Source: Sphingomonas sp. (GTDB lineage: Bacteria; Pseudomonadota; Alphaproteobacteria; Sphingomonadales; Sphingomonadaceae). From it: DNA of 36,686 bases. Shown piece after piece: positions 8,393 to 16,617 of this stretch (positions within the stretch are counted from its first letter, which is position 1; each line of letters begins with the position of its first letter). The translations under genes and the position numbers were made by a program. The notes beneath the pieces are model-generated. The model had not been told where the DNA came from. It worked only from the letters and a program-made list of their open reading frames with translations, and searched no databases. Where the stretch lies: positions 1 to 36,686 of the forward strand of contig PAOI01000032.1 of NCBI GenBank assembly GCA_002707985.1, read 5' to 3'.

Positions 8393-8599
8393 TCAGCGAG
8401 CGAGAGTGCGGCTCGTCCAGGTGTAGAGGAAATCTACGACGATCACGCCCAGATCGAGCGCCGCCTGAACCTTCTTCGGCGTCATGTCGCCCGCTTCGTG
8501 AGTCAGCAGCCGGATGTCGGCGTGCGGGCGCGGCGTGGCGACGACAAGGATTGCAATCAATGCGATCGCCACAAGAAAGGAAAGCCGCCGTCGAACCAT
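8393..8599 (-). CDS. Small exported or membrane protein, unknown function
   Basis: This 68-residue open frame starts at the ATG at 8599. An N-terminal basic-hydrophobic segment (MVRRRLSFLVAIALIAILVV, then ATP) resembles a signal peptide or single membrane helix. It is followed by a short soluble part that includes TPKKVQAALDLGVIVVDFLY. I do not recognise a family. It lies upstream of the acyl-CoA ligase on the same strand with a 58-bp gap, and downstream of the diguanylate cyclase. Its signal-like N-terminus and well-formed tail make it more credible than the chance frames around it, but no independent evidence supports expression. Confidence 0.5.
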   Translation of the reverse strand: MVRRRLSFLVAIALIAILVVATPRPHADIRLLTHEAGDMTPKKVQAALDLGVIVVDFLYTWTSRTLAR

Positions 8600-8660
8600 G
8601 GTTACTCGCTACCGGAAATGCGGGCTTTCGGCAAGCAAGCAGTGCCGGTTTTTCCTTGGC

Positions 8661-10349
8661 TCAGGCGGCGAAACGTGCGTCGTTGCCGCGCCAGCGGTCG
8701 CGGCCGGACGATTTGGCTTCGAACAGCGCCCTGTCGGCGCAGCGATACAATTGTTTCCAGTCGGCTTCGCTGGCCAGCGGCCCGCAGCACGTGCCGATGC
8801 TCGCCGTGATGCGCAGGTCGAAGGGAAAGGTCGTGCGGCGCAGGTTGGAGAGCAGGTCGCCCGGTTCGACCGGATCGCCGGTATCGCAGATGATCGCGAA
8901 TTCCTCGCCGCCGATCCGCGCAACCAGCGCGGCGGTGGGGACGTATCGGCGCAGCGCGCGGGCGAAGATCCGCAGCACTTCGTCGCCGCCATCATGGCCC
9001 AGCGTATCGTTGACGCGCTTGAAGTGATCGATGTCGGCAAGCAGCAGCTGTTGCTCGCCGTTGCGGCCGATTGCCGCGTTCAGAAACGCACGGCGATTGA
9101 GCAGGCCGGTCAGCGGATCGGTATCGGCCAGGTGGCGTGCCATGACTTCGCCTTCGATCGCCGCGTCGCGTTCGCGGCTCAGCACGCGGATGCGATAGGC
9201 GATCGCCAGGCTCGAGATCGCGGCTTCGGCTGCCATCGCCGCGATCGACGAATTGTCGAGCCAGAAGCTCCAGGGGATCAGCCCCATATTGCCCAGCGAA
9301 CGCGCCGCCACGCCCAGCACCGGCGCCGCCCAGGCACAGGTGAACAGCCAGCGATAGGCGCTGCGCCGCCGGAATGTACGCCACAGCGCCGCCGGGATCA
9401 GCAGCCCGCAGCCCACGAACAGCGCAGTCACCAGCAGGTCCATCGGCCGGATATGCCAGGGCGCAAAGAGGAAGAAGGCGCCGCCGCCCAGCATCAGCGC
9501 GATCGCACCGATATGCATCAGCCGGTCCATCCACCCGGCAAAGATGCGTGGTTCGAAATAGAAGCGCATGAATTGCAGGGCTGCGGCGGCGGAGAGGCTG
9601 ATCGTGAAATAGTTCACGCGCAGCCGCAGATTGTTCGAAATGCCCGGGATCAGCCACGCCATCGCGCCCGACGCCGAAATCGAATAGAGCAGCAACGCCG
9701 CCACCATCGCGCAATAGGCAAGCTGGAACCGGTGGCGCAGCGCCCCCCACAGCGCAAGGTTATAGATCAGCAACGCGAGGCACAGCCCGGCAAATCCGGC
9801 ATAGAGCGATGCGCAGAGCAGATTTGCCGCGTTGCTGGCATGTGCATCCGAAAGCCGCGGGCCCAGCAGGATGCCGCGCAGATTTGCGGACTGGCGGACA
9901 TGCCACAGCAGCCGGACCGCGGGCGAGTCGCGCGGCGGGATGACATATTCGACAAGCGCGCCGAGCTGGATCCGCTGCGCGACGCCGCGGGCATCGGCGA
10001 CGATCGTTTCGACATGGCCGTCGGCATATAGAATGTGAAGGTCGAGTCCCTCCTGCCACAGGCTCGCGACGCGCACCGTAAGCGGCACCGTCTCGGTCGA
10101 CTGCACGTCGAACGGCTGTGATAGCGCCCAGAAATCGCCCGCGCCGAAATCGGTCTGCGCGGTTTTGCAATCGAAGGCCGCCGGATCGGCGATCATGGCA
10201 TTCGCCGCCTGTCCGGTATCGCGGGCGATGCACACCGACAGCCGTTCGCCGGGCAATGGCGATTGCGCAAATGCGACCGTCGCGCAAAGGCAGGCCATCA
10301 CCATGGCCCACGCCGTCGCCATGCGGCGCGCGATCTGAAAACCGGACAT
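8661..10349 (-). CDS. 7TM-sensor diguanylate cyclase (7TMR-DISM + GGDEF)
   Basis: This 562-residue membrane protein is predicted to make cyclic di-GMP. A signal-like N-terminus (to about residue 29) is followed by a periplasmic domain of about 150 residues of the 7TMR-DISM extracellular type. About seven hydrophobic helices follow, and a C-terminal GGDEF domain contains DPLTGLLNRRAF, LLLADIDHFKRVNDTLGHDGGDEVLR and the active-site variant ARIGGEEFAII. GGEEF is a catalytically competent form. The position where an RxxD inhibitory site would lie reads PTAA, so product feedback through an I-site looks absent. The start at 10349 was chosen to keep the signal segment; no strong Shine-Dalgarno is seen. 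It is divergent from the DUF418 gene. Confidence 0.88.
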   Translation of the reverse strand: MSGFQIARRMATAWAMVMACLCATVAFAQSPLPGERLSVCIARDTGQAANAMIADPAAFDCKTAQTDFGAGDFWALSQPFDVQSTETVPLTVRVASLWQEGLDLHILYADGHVETIVADARGVAQRIQLGALVEYVIPPRDSPAVRLLWHVRQSANLRGILLGPRLSDAHASNAANLLCASLYAGFAGLCLALLIYNLALWGALRHRFQLAYCAMVAALLLYSISASGAMAWLIPGISNNLRLRVNYFTISLSAAAALQFMRFYFEPRIFAGWMDRLMHIGAIALMLGGGAFFLFAPWHIRPMDLLVTALFVGCGLLIPAALWRTFRRRSAYRWLFTCAWAAPVLGVAARSLGNMGLIPWSFWLDNSSIAAMAAEAAISSLAIAYRIRVLSRERDAAIEGEVMARHLADTDPLTGLLNRRAFLNAAIGRNGEQQLLLADIDHFKRVNDTLGHDGGDEVLRIFARALRRYVPTAALVARIGGEEFAIICDTGDPVEPGDLLSNLRRTTFPFDLRITASIGTCCGPLASEADWKQLYRCADRALFEAKSSGRDRWRGNDARFAA

Positions 10350-10482
10350 GATTTGTGATTGCGCCCACGTAGCGAATAAAGCGTAAACACATTGGCTTCG
10401 GCTGGACATTTCCCGAATTTACGACAAGGGAGCGCGGCTCGGTCGGCTGCGACGGCGCAGGATATCCGCCGGGAGAAGGTAA

Positions 10483-11694
10483 ATGGCGCAATCGGTGCAG
10501 ATGGTTGGCAATCGGCGCATCGAGACCGTCGACATGCTGCGCGGTTTTGCATTGGCGGGGCTGTTTCTCGTCCATGTGATGGAAAGTTTCGAACTCCACT
10601 GGATGCACCCGGTGTCCGAACCCGCTTCGGACGCAGTTTTCATGCTGTTGATGGGTAAAAGCTTTGCGCTGCTCGCCATGTGCTTCGGCTTCAGCTTCTT
10701 CATCCTGATGGATCGCGCCGAAAAGCGCGGCGAGGATTTCACCGCGCGTTTCGCCTGGCGGCTGACATTGCTGTTCGGGATCGCGACGATCCACACCTAT
10801 ATCTATCGCGGCGACATCATGCAGACGCTGGCGCTGCTCGGGTTCCCGCTGTTGCTGGTCAACCGGATCAAGGACAACCGCATCCTGCTGGCGCTGGCGA
10901 TCTTCTGCCTCGCCGGGCCGGTGGGCATCGCCCAGATCGCTGTGTCGTGGTTCACCGGCTATGCCGGGCCGGGCAATCCGCCGACGCATTGGCAGGACCC
11001 GGCAATGCGCGTCTATCTCCATGGCAATTACTGGGACGTGCTGCGCGCGAACCTGTGGATCGGGCAATGGCCCAAATGGTGGTACGCGATCGAATCGGGC
11101 CGGATGGTTCAGATTTTCGGCCTCTATCTGGTCGGGCTTTTGCTTGGCCGCATCGGTTTCTTCGCCGATCCGGGTCGTTATACGCGGCAGCGCTGGATCG
11201 CCTTCGCGCTGATCGGCGGCTTTGCGTTCGTCATGTATTTCGCGCTCCACCCGCTCATCGACGCGTTCCGTGCGGCGGGCTGGAGCGAAGGGGCGGTGCG
11301 CGCCTTCACCTGGCTGATCGGCAGCTATTATGACTTCGCCGGATCGATGACATGGATGCTGGTGATCATCGCACTGAGCCGCACCTTTGTGCGTCACATC
11401 CTCCAGCCGCTGGTGCCCATGGGGCGGCTCACGCTGACGCTCTATGTCGCGCAATCGGTGATTTGCCTGCCGCTCTTCTATGGCTTTGGCCTTGCCCTGC
11501 ACGACAAGCTCGACGCGATGGGCCGGCTGTGGCTGGGGCTGGGCGGCATTGCGCTGCAAATGATCTTCGCGGCGGTGTGGCTGCGCTATTTCCGCTATGG
11601 CCCGCTCGAATGGGTCTGGCGGGCGCTAACCTATTGGGGCCGCAAGGTGCCGCTGCTCAAGCGTGAAAAAGCACCGGCTCCAGCAGCGTTCTGA
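10483..11694 (+). CDS. DUF418 (YeiB-like) multi-spanning membrane protein
   Basis: This 403-residue protein has about ten hydrophobic segments. The N-terminal RRIETVDMLRGFALAGLFLVH is the characteristic opening of this family. The C-terminal DUF418 region contains PMGRLTLTLYVAQSVICLPLFYG and ends in a basic tail. Function is unknown; relatives have been suggested to act in transport or acyl transfer. The ATG at 10483 is preceded by GAGAAGG. It is divergent from the diguanylate cyclase over a 133-bp gap and convergent with clpA, separated from it by a hairpin terminator. Confidence 0.85.
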   Translation: MAQSVQMVGNRRIETVDMLRGFALAGLFLVHVMESFELHWMHPVSEPASDAVFMLLMGKSFALLAMCFGFSFFILMDRAEKRGEDFTARFAWRLTLLFGIATIHTYIYRGDIMQTLALLGFPLLLVNRIKDNRILLALAIFCLAGPVGIAQIAVSWFTGYAGPGNPPTHWQDPAMRVYLHGNYWDVLRANLWIGQWPKWWYAIESGRMVQIFGLYLVGLLLGRIGFFADPGRYTRQRWIAFALIGGFAFVMYFALHPLIDAFRAAGWSEGAVRAFTWLIGSYYDFAGSMTWMLVIIALSRTFVRHILQPLVPMGRLTLTLYVAQSVICLPLFYGFGLALHDKLDAMGRLWLGLGGIALQMIFAAVWLRYFRYGPLEWVWRALTYWGRKVPLLKREKAPAPAAF

Positions 11695-11704
11695 GGCACC
11701 TGGC

Positions 11705-11733
11705 AAAACGGGCCGGAGTTTCCCCCGGCCCGT
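11705..11733 (-). terminator. Intrinsic terminator of clpA
   Basis: The arms ACGGGCCGG (11708-11716) and CCGGCCCGT (11725-11733) form a perfect 9-bp stem with an 8-nt loop. On the minus strand it is followed by TTTT (11708-11705). It therefore ends clpA and, as a bare hairpin, may also serve the convergent DUF418 gene. Confidence 0.75.
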
Positions 11734-11757
11734 CTGCATCCGCTCTGAAGAAGCGAA

Positions 11758-14076
11758 TTATTTTGCCTTGGCAGGCGCCTTCTTGCCCTTCTTGCCGCCC
11801 GGCTTTTTCGGCGGGGCCGGGGTGACTTCGAACGAGAGCGCCTCGTCCTTCATCCGTACCTTCACTTCGCCGCCATGGACGAGCTTGCCGAACAGCAGTT
11901 CCTCGGCCAGCGGCTGCTTGATCTTCTCCTGAATGAGGCGGCCCATCGGGCGCGCGCCATAGAGTTTGTCATAGCCGCGCTCGGTGAGCCACGCCTTCGC
12001 CTCATCGTCGAGGCTGATATGGACGTTGCGATCGGCCAGCTGCAGTTCGAGCTGCAGGATGAACTTCTCGACAACCCGCTCGACCACTTCGGTCGGCAGA
12101 TATCCGAACGGTACGATCGCATCGAGACGGTTGCGGAATTCCGGCGTGAACAGCTTCCGCACCGCGTCTTCCTGAACGTCCTCGCGGCTCATCGTGCCGA
12201 AACCGATCGATTCCTTGGCCATGTCGCTGGCGCCCGCATTGGTCGTCATGATCAGAATGACGTTGCGGAAATCCACTGTCTTGCCGTGGTGATCGGTCAG
12301 CTTGCCGTTGTCCATCACCTGCAACAGGATGTTGAACAGATCGGGATGCGCCTTTTCGATTTCGTCGAGCAACAGCACGCAATGCGGCTGCTGGTCGATC
12401 GCATCGGTCAGCAGGCCGCCCTGATCATAGCCGACATAGCCCGGAGGCGCGCCGATCAGGCGCGAAACGCTGTGGCGTTCCATATATTCCGACATGTCGA
12501 ACCGCTGGAGCGGAATGCCCAGGATTTCGGCAAGCTGGCGCGTAACCTCGGTCTTGCCGACGCCGGTGGGGCCGGAGAAGAGGTAATTGCCGATCGGCTT
12601 GTCGGGATCGCGCAGGCCGGCACGGCTGAGCTTGATCGCCGAACTGAGCACTTCGATCGCCTTGTCCTGGCCGAACACGACTCGTTTCAGATCGGTTTCC
12701 AGATTCGCCAGCGTCTTGGTGTCGTCGTGCGACACGCTCTTCGGCGGGATGCGCGCCATCGTCGCGATGACCGCTTCGATCTCGCGGGGCGTGATCGTTT
12801 TCTTGCGGCGGCTGGGCGGCACCAGCATCTGCATCGCGCCGACTTCGTCGATCACGTCGATCGCCTTGTCGGGCAGCTTGCGGTCGTTGATGTAGCGCGC
12901 CGACAGTTCCACGGCCGACTTGATCGCGTCGGGCGTGTATTTGACGTCGTGATGGTCCTGGAACGCCGTGCGCAGCCCGGTCAGGATCTTGATCGTATCC
13001 TCGATCGACGGTTCGTTGACGTCGATCTTCTGGAAACGGCGCAGCAGCGCGCGGTCCTTTTCGAAATGGTTGCGGAATTCCTTGTAGGTAGTCGAACCGA
13101 TGCAGCGGATCGTGCCGCCCGACAGCGCCGGCTTCAGCAGGTTCGACGCATCCATCGCACCGCCGCTAGTCGCGCCGGCGCCGATCACGGTGTGGATTTC
13201 GTCGATGAACAGGATCGCGTGCGGCAGCTTTTCCAGCTCGTTGACGACCTGCTTCAGCCGCTCCTCGAAATCGCCGCGATAGCGCGTGCCGGCCAGCAGC
13301 GCGCCCATGTCGAGCGAGTAGATCACTGCTTCCTTCAGCACGTCGGGCACGTCGCCTTCGATGATCTTGCGCGCCAGACCCTCGGCGATGGCGGTCTTGC
13401 CGACGCCGGGATCGCCCACATAGAGCGGATTGTTCTTGCTGCGGCGGCACAGGATCTGCACCGTGCGATCCACTTCGGCGCTGCGGCCGATCAGCGGATC
13501 GACCTTGCCGTTGCGGGCCTTTTCATTGAGATCGACCGTGAACTGCTTGAGCGCGCTTTCGCCCTTGCCGCTCTTGTCCTGCTTGGTGTCCTTCGGTTCG
13601 TCGGCGCCCTTCGGCGAATTCGATTCGATCGGCTGTCCGCCCTTGCCGACGCCGTGGCTGATATAGCTGACGGCATCGAGACGGCTCATGTCCTGCTGCT
13701 GCAGGAAATATACGGCATAGCTCTCGCGCTCGCTGAACAGCGCGACGAGCACATTGGCGCCCGTCACTTCGTCGCGGCCCGAGGACTGAACATGCAGGAT
13801 CGCGCGCTGAACGACGCGCTGGAACCCGCTGGTCGGCGAGGGATCGGTCGTCTGGTCGACCTTCAGCGCTTCAAGCTCGGTGTCGAGATAATGCGCAACG
13901 GTGGTTTTCAGCTCGCCCAGATCGACGCCACACGCGCTCATCACTTTCGACGCATGTTCGTCGTCGATCAGCGCGAGGAGCAGATGCTCCAGGGTCGCAT
14001 ATTCGTGACGGCGCGACGAGGCGGCTTCGAGCGCCTTGTGCAGCGTGGATTCCAGTGCGGAAGCAAAGCTAGGCAT
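11758..14076 (-). CDS. clpA: ATP-dependent Clp protease ATP-binding subunit ClpA
   Basis: ClpA is the AAA+ unfoldase that feeds substrates into ClpP. The 772 residues comprise an N-domain (1 to about 145, with [11 protein letters not shown]), a charged linker, and AAA-1 with Walker A GDPGVGKT (221-228) and Walker [12 protein letters not shown]-2 follows with GPTGVGKT (502-509) and [11 protein letters not shown]. The C-terminus is an unusual Lys/Pro/Ala-rich tail ([18 protein letters not shown]). The ATG at 14076 has TGGAG upstream; a frame to 14130 adds a non-family leader. clpS is not adjacent. Upstream, CTTGAT and CCCGACAT on the minus strand (14157-14129, 15-nt spacer) loosely resemble a sigma-32 promoter, but the match is weak. 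Confidence 0.96.
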   Translation of the reverse strand: MPSFASALESTLHKALEAASSRRHEYATLEHLLLALIDDEHASKVMSACGVDLGELKTTVAHYLDTELEALKVDQTTDPSPTSGFQRVVQRAILHVQSSGRDEVTGANVLVALFSERESYAVYFLQQQDMSRLDAVSYISHGVGKGGQPIESNSPKGADEPKDTKQDKSGKGESALKQFTVDLNEKARNGKVDPLIGRSAEVDRTVQILCRRSKNNPLYVGDPGVGKTAIAEGLARKIIEGDVPDVLKEAVIYSLDMGALLAGTRYRGDFEERLKQVVNELEKLPHAILFIDEIHTVIGAGATSGGAMDASNLLKPALSGGTIRCIGSTTYKEFRNHFEKDRALLRRFQKIDVNEPSIEDTIKILTGLRTAFQDHHDVKYTPDAIKSAVELSARYINDRKLPDKAIDVIDEVGAMQMLVPPSRRKKTITPREIEAVIATMARIPPKSVSHDDTKTLANLETDLKRVVFGQDKAIEVLSSAIKLSRAGLRDPDKPIGNYLFSGPTGVGKTEVTRQLAEILGIPLQRFDMSEYMERHSVSRLIGAPPGYVGYDQGGLLTDAIDQQPHCVLLLDEIEKAHPDLFNILLQVMDNGKLTDHHGKTVDFRNVILIMTTNAGASDMAKESIGFGTMSREDVQEDAVRKLFTPEFRNRLDAIVPFGYLPTEVVERVVEKFILQLELQLADRNVHISLDDEAKAWLTERGYDKLYGARPMGRLIQEKIKQPLAEELLFGKLVHGGEVKVRMKDEALSFEVTPAPPKKPGGKKGKKAPAKAK

Positions 14077-14094
14077 CAGATAACTACTCCAGTC

Positions 14095-14118
14095 GAGCCG
14101 GCAATGACGCGCCGGCTC
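14095..14118 (-). promoter_or_regulatory. Stem-loop in the clpA 5' leader
   Basis: GAGCCGGC (14095-14102) and GCCGGCTC (14111-14118) form a perfect 8-bp stem with an 8-nt loop, ending 18 nt before the clpA start. In the clpA mRNA it lies just upstream of the TGGAG ribosome-binding site. On the plus strand it is followed by CTTTT, but no plus-strand gene ends there. A 5' stabilising or translation-modulating hairpin is the simplest reading. Confidence 0.4.
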
Positions 14119-14215
14119 CTTTTCCCCCATGTCGGGTCGGCGAGCCCTCGCATCAAGCGCAGCGGCTCCGAACCGGAGATTTGCGGCATAGTACCCGGCT
14201 CCGGTGCTACCACGC

Positions 14216-14413
14216 TCATTTCTTAAATAGAGCGTCTGCGCTTGCGCGATGGTTAACCGCGCTTTTTATTTTCACGCGCGTTCGGGCGATTTCCGTTTCG
14301 AGAGCGTCGATCCGCGCTTCCAGTTCCTCGACCGAAAGCGGATCGAGATCCTGTCGGGCCAGCAGGGCCACGGGATCGTCCTTGCGACGCGGCAGATTTT
14401 CGTCAGCGTCCAT
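14216..14413 (-). CDS. DUF1192 family protein
   Basis: This small acidic protein has 65 residues. The core DPLSVEELEARIDALETEIA (about residues 24-43) is the recognisable DUF1192 signature, followed by a helical KIKSAVNHRASADALF tail; coiled-coil character is likely. Function is unknown. The start at 14413 (MDADENLPRRKDDP) is the usual family N-terminus, although the nearest GGAGGG is rather far upstream. It is on the same strand as clpA with a 139-bp gap, and divergent from the quinone oxidoreductase. Confidence 0.85.
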   Translation of the reverse strand: MDADENLPRRKDDPVALLARQDLDPLSVEELEARIDALETEIARTRVKIKSAVNHRASADALFKK

Positions 14414-14424
14414 GGGGCACAGCG

Positions 14425-14453
14425 TTGACCCTCCGTCGCATGAAGTCAATAAG
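14425..14453 (+). promoter_or_regulatory. Candidate sigma-70 promoter for the quinone oxidoreductase
   Basis: TTGACC (14425-14430) and AATAAG (14448-14453) are separated by 17 nt, which would start transcription near 14460 and give a leader of about 70 nt to the ATG at 14528. The -35 is good and the -10 moderate. Confidence 0.4.
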
Positions 14454-14527
14454 GCCACGGTCAAATACGGGCCCGGGATTTATGCGGGTTCGGAATTTTC
14501 CCGATATCGGAGGGTGGGGGCCAGACA

Positions 14528-15526
14528 ATGTCAGTGTCAGCGACGATGCGCGCGATCGATCCGGCGCAGTCGGGTGGTCCGGAAGTTCTGAAAACCAGCA
14601 AAATTCCGGTTCCGGTTCCGGGGCCGGACGAGGTTCTGATTCAGGTTGCGGCAGCAGGGGTCAACCGGCCCGACGTGCTGCAGCGCAAGGGCAGCTATCC
14701 GCCGCCGCCGGGCGCGCCTTCGACGCTGGGTCTGGAAGTCGCAGGCACCGTGGTTGCGGCGGGGCAGGATGTCGCGGGCGAAATGATTGGCCAGCGTGTC
14801 TGCGCGCTGCTCGGCGGCGGCGGCTATGCCGAATATGCGGTTGCCCCGGCCGGCCAGTGCCTTTCGGTGCCTCCCGCGCTGCCGATGGTCGAAGCCGCGG
14901 CGATGCCCGAAACGCTGTTCACCGTCTGGTCGAACCTGTTCGAGCGCGCCTATGCCCAGGAAGGGGATACCGTGCTTGTCCATGGCGGCACCAGCGGCAT
15001 CGGCACCATGGCGATATCGCTGTGCAATCTGTTCGGCGTCACGATCATCGTCACTGCGGGCAGCGACGACAAATGCGCTGCGGCGAAGGCACATGGGGCG
15101 GATCACGCGATCAATTACAAGACCGAGGATTTCGTCGCGCGCGTAAAGGAAATCACCGGCGGGGCCGGGGTGAACGCGGTGCTCGACATGGTTGGCGGCG
15201 AGTATGTCGCGCGGAACATGCAGTGCATGGCCGACGATGCGCGCCATGTCTCGATCGCGGTTCAGGGCGGGGCCAGGGCGGAAGTTCCGATTTTCGAAAT
15301 CATGCGCCGCCGCCTGACGCTGACCGGATCGACGCTGCGACCGCGCGACAGCGCGTTCAAGGCGCTGGTTGCCGACGAACTATCTCGCAATGTCTGGCCG
15401 TTTGTCGAACAGGGGCGCCTGAAACCGATCATTGACGCCACTTTCCCGCTCGATCGGGCGGCGGACGCCCATCGCCGGATGGAAAGCGGCGAGCATGTCG
15501 GGAAGATCGTCCTGACCCTGACCTGA
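14528..15526 (+). CDS. NAD(P)H quinone oxidoreductase, PIG3 / zeta-crystallin family
   Basis: This 332-residue zinc-less medium-chain reductase has an N-terminal GroES-like fold with VAAAGVNRPDVLQRKGSYPPP, typical of the PIG3 group. The Rossmann domain carries VLVHGGTSGIGTMAI (about 154-168), followed by VTAGSDDKCAAAKAHGAD, ITGGAGVNAVLDMVGG and the LTGSTLRPR segment. It probably reduces quinones or other electrophilic carbonyls with NADPH. The ATG at 14528 follows GGAGGG; an in-frame ATG at 14546 is an alternative. It stands alone, and the 17-bp tandem repeat lies just downstream. Confidence 0.92.
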   Translation: MSVSATMRAIDPAQSGGPEVLKTSKIPVPVPGPDEVLIQVAAAGVNRPDVLQRKGSYPPPPGAPSTLGLEVAGTVVAAGQDVAGEMIGQRVCALLGGGGYAEYAVAPAGQCLSVPPALPMVEAAAMPETLFTVWSNLFERAYAQEGDTVLVHGGTSGIGTMAISLCNLFGVTIIVTAGSDDKCAAAKAHGADHAINYKTEDFVARVKEITGGAGVNAVLDMVGGEYVARNMQCMADDARHVSIAVQGGARAEVPIFEIMRRRLTLTGSTLRPRDSAFKALVADELSRNVWPFVEQGRLKPIIDATFPLDRAADAHRRMESGEHVGKIVLTLT

Positions 15527-15536
15527 GTTCTGCTGG

Positions 15537-15597
15537 GGCCTGAGTGCCACTGAGGCCTGAGTGCCACTGAGGCCTGAGCGCTACTGGGGCCTGAGCG
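15537..15597. repeat. 17-bp tandem repeat, about 3.6 copies
   Basis: The unit GGCCTGAGTGCCACTGA occurs exactly at 15537-15553 and 15554-15570, with a diverged copy at 15571-15587 and a partial one at 15588-15597. It starts 11 bp after the quinone oxidoreductase stop. The 17-bp period is not a multiple of three, arguing against coding use. Copies may arise by slippage and could vary between strains. Confidence 0.85.
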
Positions 15598-15683
15598 TTC
15601 CGCTGATCGGTAGCGGTCCAGTGCGTCGGCGCGCGCCTGCGATATGAAAGCCACTGCGAGTCGCCTGGCAGGGTCGTTGCCAC

Positions 15684-15711
15684 AAAAAGGGCGCCCGGAA
15701 ACCGGACGCCC
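15684..15711 (-). terminator. Intrinsic terminator of the first small membrane-protein gene
   Basis: GGGCGCCCGG (15689-15698) pairs with CCGGACGCCC (15702-15711) with one internal mismatch and an AAA loop. On the minus strand TTTTT follows (15688-15684). It is clearly related in sequence to the terminator at 16561-16590, so the gene duplication included its terminator. Confidence 0.85.
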
Positions 15712-15739
15712 GTTCCTGTTTCGAACTCGAAACCCGCTA

Positions 15740-15982
15740 CTAGGGGCTGTCGGGCGTGTTGTCTTGCGTCTCGACAACGACCGCGCCGGCAACAACGGCA
15801 ATGAGAGCAGCCGTGGCGACAATAACGGCCGGGGCGACCTTGTTGGCCTTGCCAACCGAAGTCGAAGCGCGACCCGATGTCAGCGAAAGCGACGAAGCGC
15901 TCGTCGCCTGGGCGACGGTCGGACCGACCACGAGCGCGAGCGAAGTCGCGGCGGTGAGCAGTCCCTTCTTGATGTTGGTCAT
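15740..15982 (-). CDS. Small membrane protein with acidic 'SP' tail, copy 1
   Basis: This 80-residue protein has a signal-peptide-like start (MTNIKKGLLTAATSLALVVG, then PTVAQA). A short conserved linker SLSLTSGRASTS follows, then a Lys/Asn step, one hydrophobic helix (about residues 49-70) and a short acidic tail ending TPDSP. Copy 2 at 16618-16857 has the same architecture and near-identical linker. GAAGGGA precedes the ATG at 15982, and a strong terminator lies downstream. I recall similar small proteins in many sphingomonad genomes, but I know no established function. It is real, given the paralogue, ribosome-binding site and terminator. Confidence 0.85.
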   Translation of the reverse strand: MTNIKKGLLTAATSLALVVGPTVAQATSASSLSLTSGRASTSVGKANKVAPAVIVATAALIAVVAGAVVVETQDNTPDSP

Positions 15983-16092
15983 ATGCTATTCCCTTCTCGT
16001 TCGCGTCCCTGATTTCATTGATGATGGTGGAAGACAACCTTTAATTGTGTCCCGCGCCAAAAAAGAATAATTGCGATGCGCCAAGGCAACGC

Positions 16093-16126
16093 AAAAAAAG
16101 TCGTCAATCGATTTCAATTCGATGAC
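16093..16126 (-). terminator. Orphan intrinsic terminator
   Basis: GTCAATCGA (16103-16111) pairs with TCGATGAC (16119-16126) with one bulged base and a 7-nt loop. On the minus strand a run of seven T (16099-16093) lies three nt beyond the stem. It is a good terminator by form, yet no recognised gene ends here. Copy 2 already has its own terminator 440 bp upstream. Confidence 0.65.
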
Positions 16127-16168
16127 TCGCCGCCCCTTTTAATTCGGGCAATCGAAACTTCCCCAAGA
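16093..16168 (-). ncRNA. Candidate small RNA between the paralogues
   Basis: A TATATA element on the minus strand (16180-16175) would place a start near 16168, and the orphan terminator would end the RNA near 16093, giving about 75 nt. The interval is more AT-rich than the surrounding DNA. The -35 region is poor, so the promoter is doubtful. The alternative is a short protein gene ending at 16104. The call rests mainly on the unexplained terminator. Confidence 0.3.
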
Positions 16169-16560
16169 GCCTGGTATATATCGTTTCCGTAACAAAAATC
16201 GCGCTATGGCCTTGCTGGGCCTCGCGATACCTACGTTCCGCGGTGGATGATTTTTCGGGGCTGCGGCCGGGCGCTATAAATACTGCCACGCCGGGTGGAT
16301 TTTCGACGCTTCTCTCGCCACGCGCCGCTGCCTGACATGCACCGGATAGAAGTTGCGTGGCGGCAACTGCGCGCTCAGATCGCCTGACGCCAAGGGACAG
16401 GTCCGCACCGTCTGACACCAGGTTGCGGAGGGAGCGACATCGACGACACTTCCCGCTTGGGGGGCGTGCCCTCCGGCGGGATGGCGGCGAGGATATTGCT
16501 GCAGAATCATGCGCCTCCTTGGCCTGCGGTAAACCGAACGGAGGCCGGGCGCTCGCAAAA

Positions 16561-16590
16561 CAAAACGGGCGCCCGAAACCGGGCGCCCGT
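16561..16590 (-). terminator. Intrinsic terminator of the second small membrane-protein gene
   Basis: ACGGGCGCCCG (16565-16575) and CGGGCGCCCGT (16580-16590) form a perfect 11-bp stem with a 4-nt loop. The minus strand continues with TTTTGTTTT. It closely resembles the terminator at 15684-15711, supporting a segmental duplication. Confidence 0.9.
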
Positions 16591-16617
16591 TCGTATTTCC
16601 AAACCGGAAAGCCGCTA

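Larger units (their letters stand above)
15983..16617. other. 635-bp inter-paralogue region
   Basis: This gap separates the two small membrane-protein genes. It must hold the promoter of copy 1 (unusually AT-rich around 16020-16130) and the terminator of copy 2 (16561-16590). In addition it contains a third intrinsic terminator on the minus strand (16093-16126) that belongs to neither gene, and a TATATA element at 16175-16180. A minus-strand open frame 16104-16418 (104 codons) ends inside that terminator stem. Another, 16274-16510 (78 codons), starts with AAGGAGG three bases before its ATG. Neither frame resembles a known protein, so I do not call them genes. Confidence 0.6.

Noticed and set aside
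9760-11559. Minus-strand open frame of 599 codons across the cyclase start and the DUF418 gene
   Set aside because: It crosses a divergent promoter region and overlaps two well-supported genes.
11875-14226. Plus-strand open frame of 783 codons opposite clpA
   Set aside because: It mirrors the clpA coding frame, is rich in Arg/Asp/His/Gln as expected from the complement of GC-rich codons, and matches no family.
15540-15660. Possible CRISPR-like or coding meaning of the 17-bp repeat
   Set aside because: Units are directly adjacent with no spacers, and the period is not a multiple of three.
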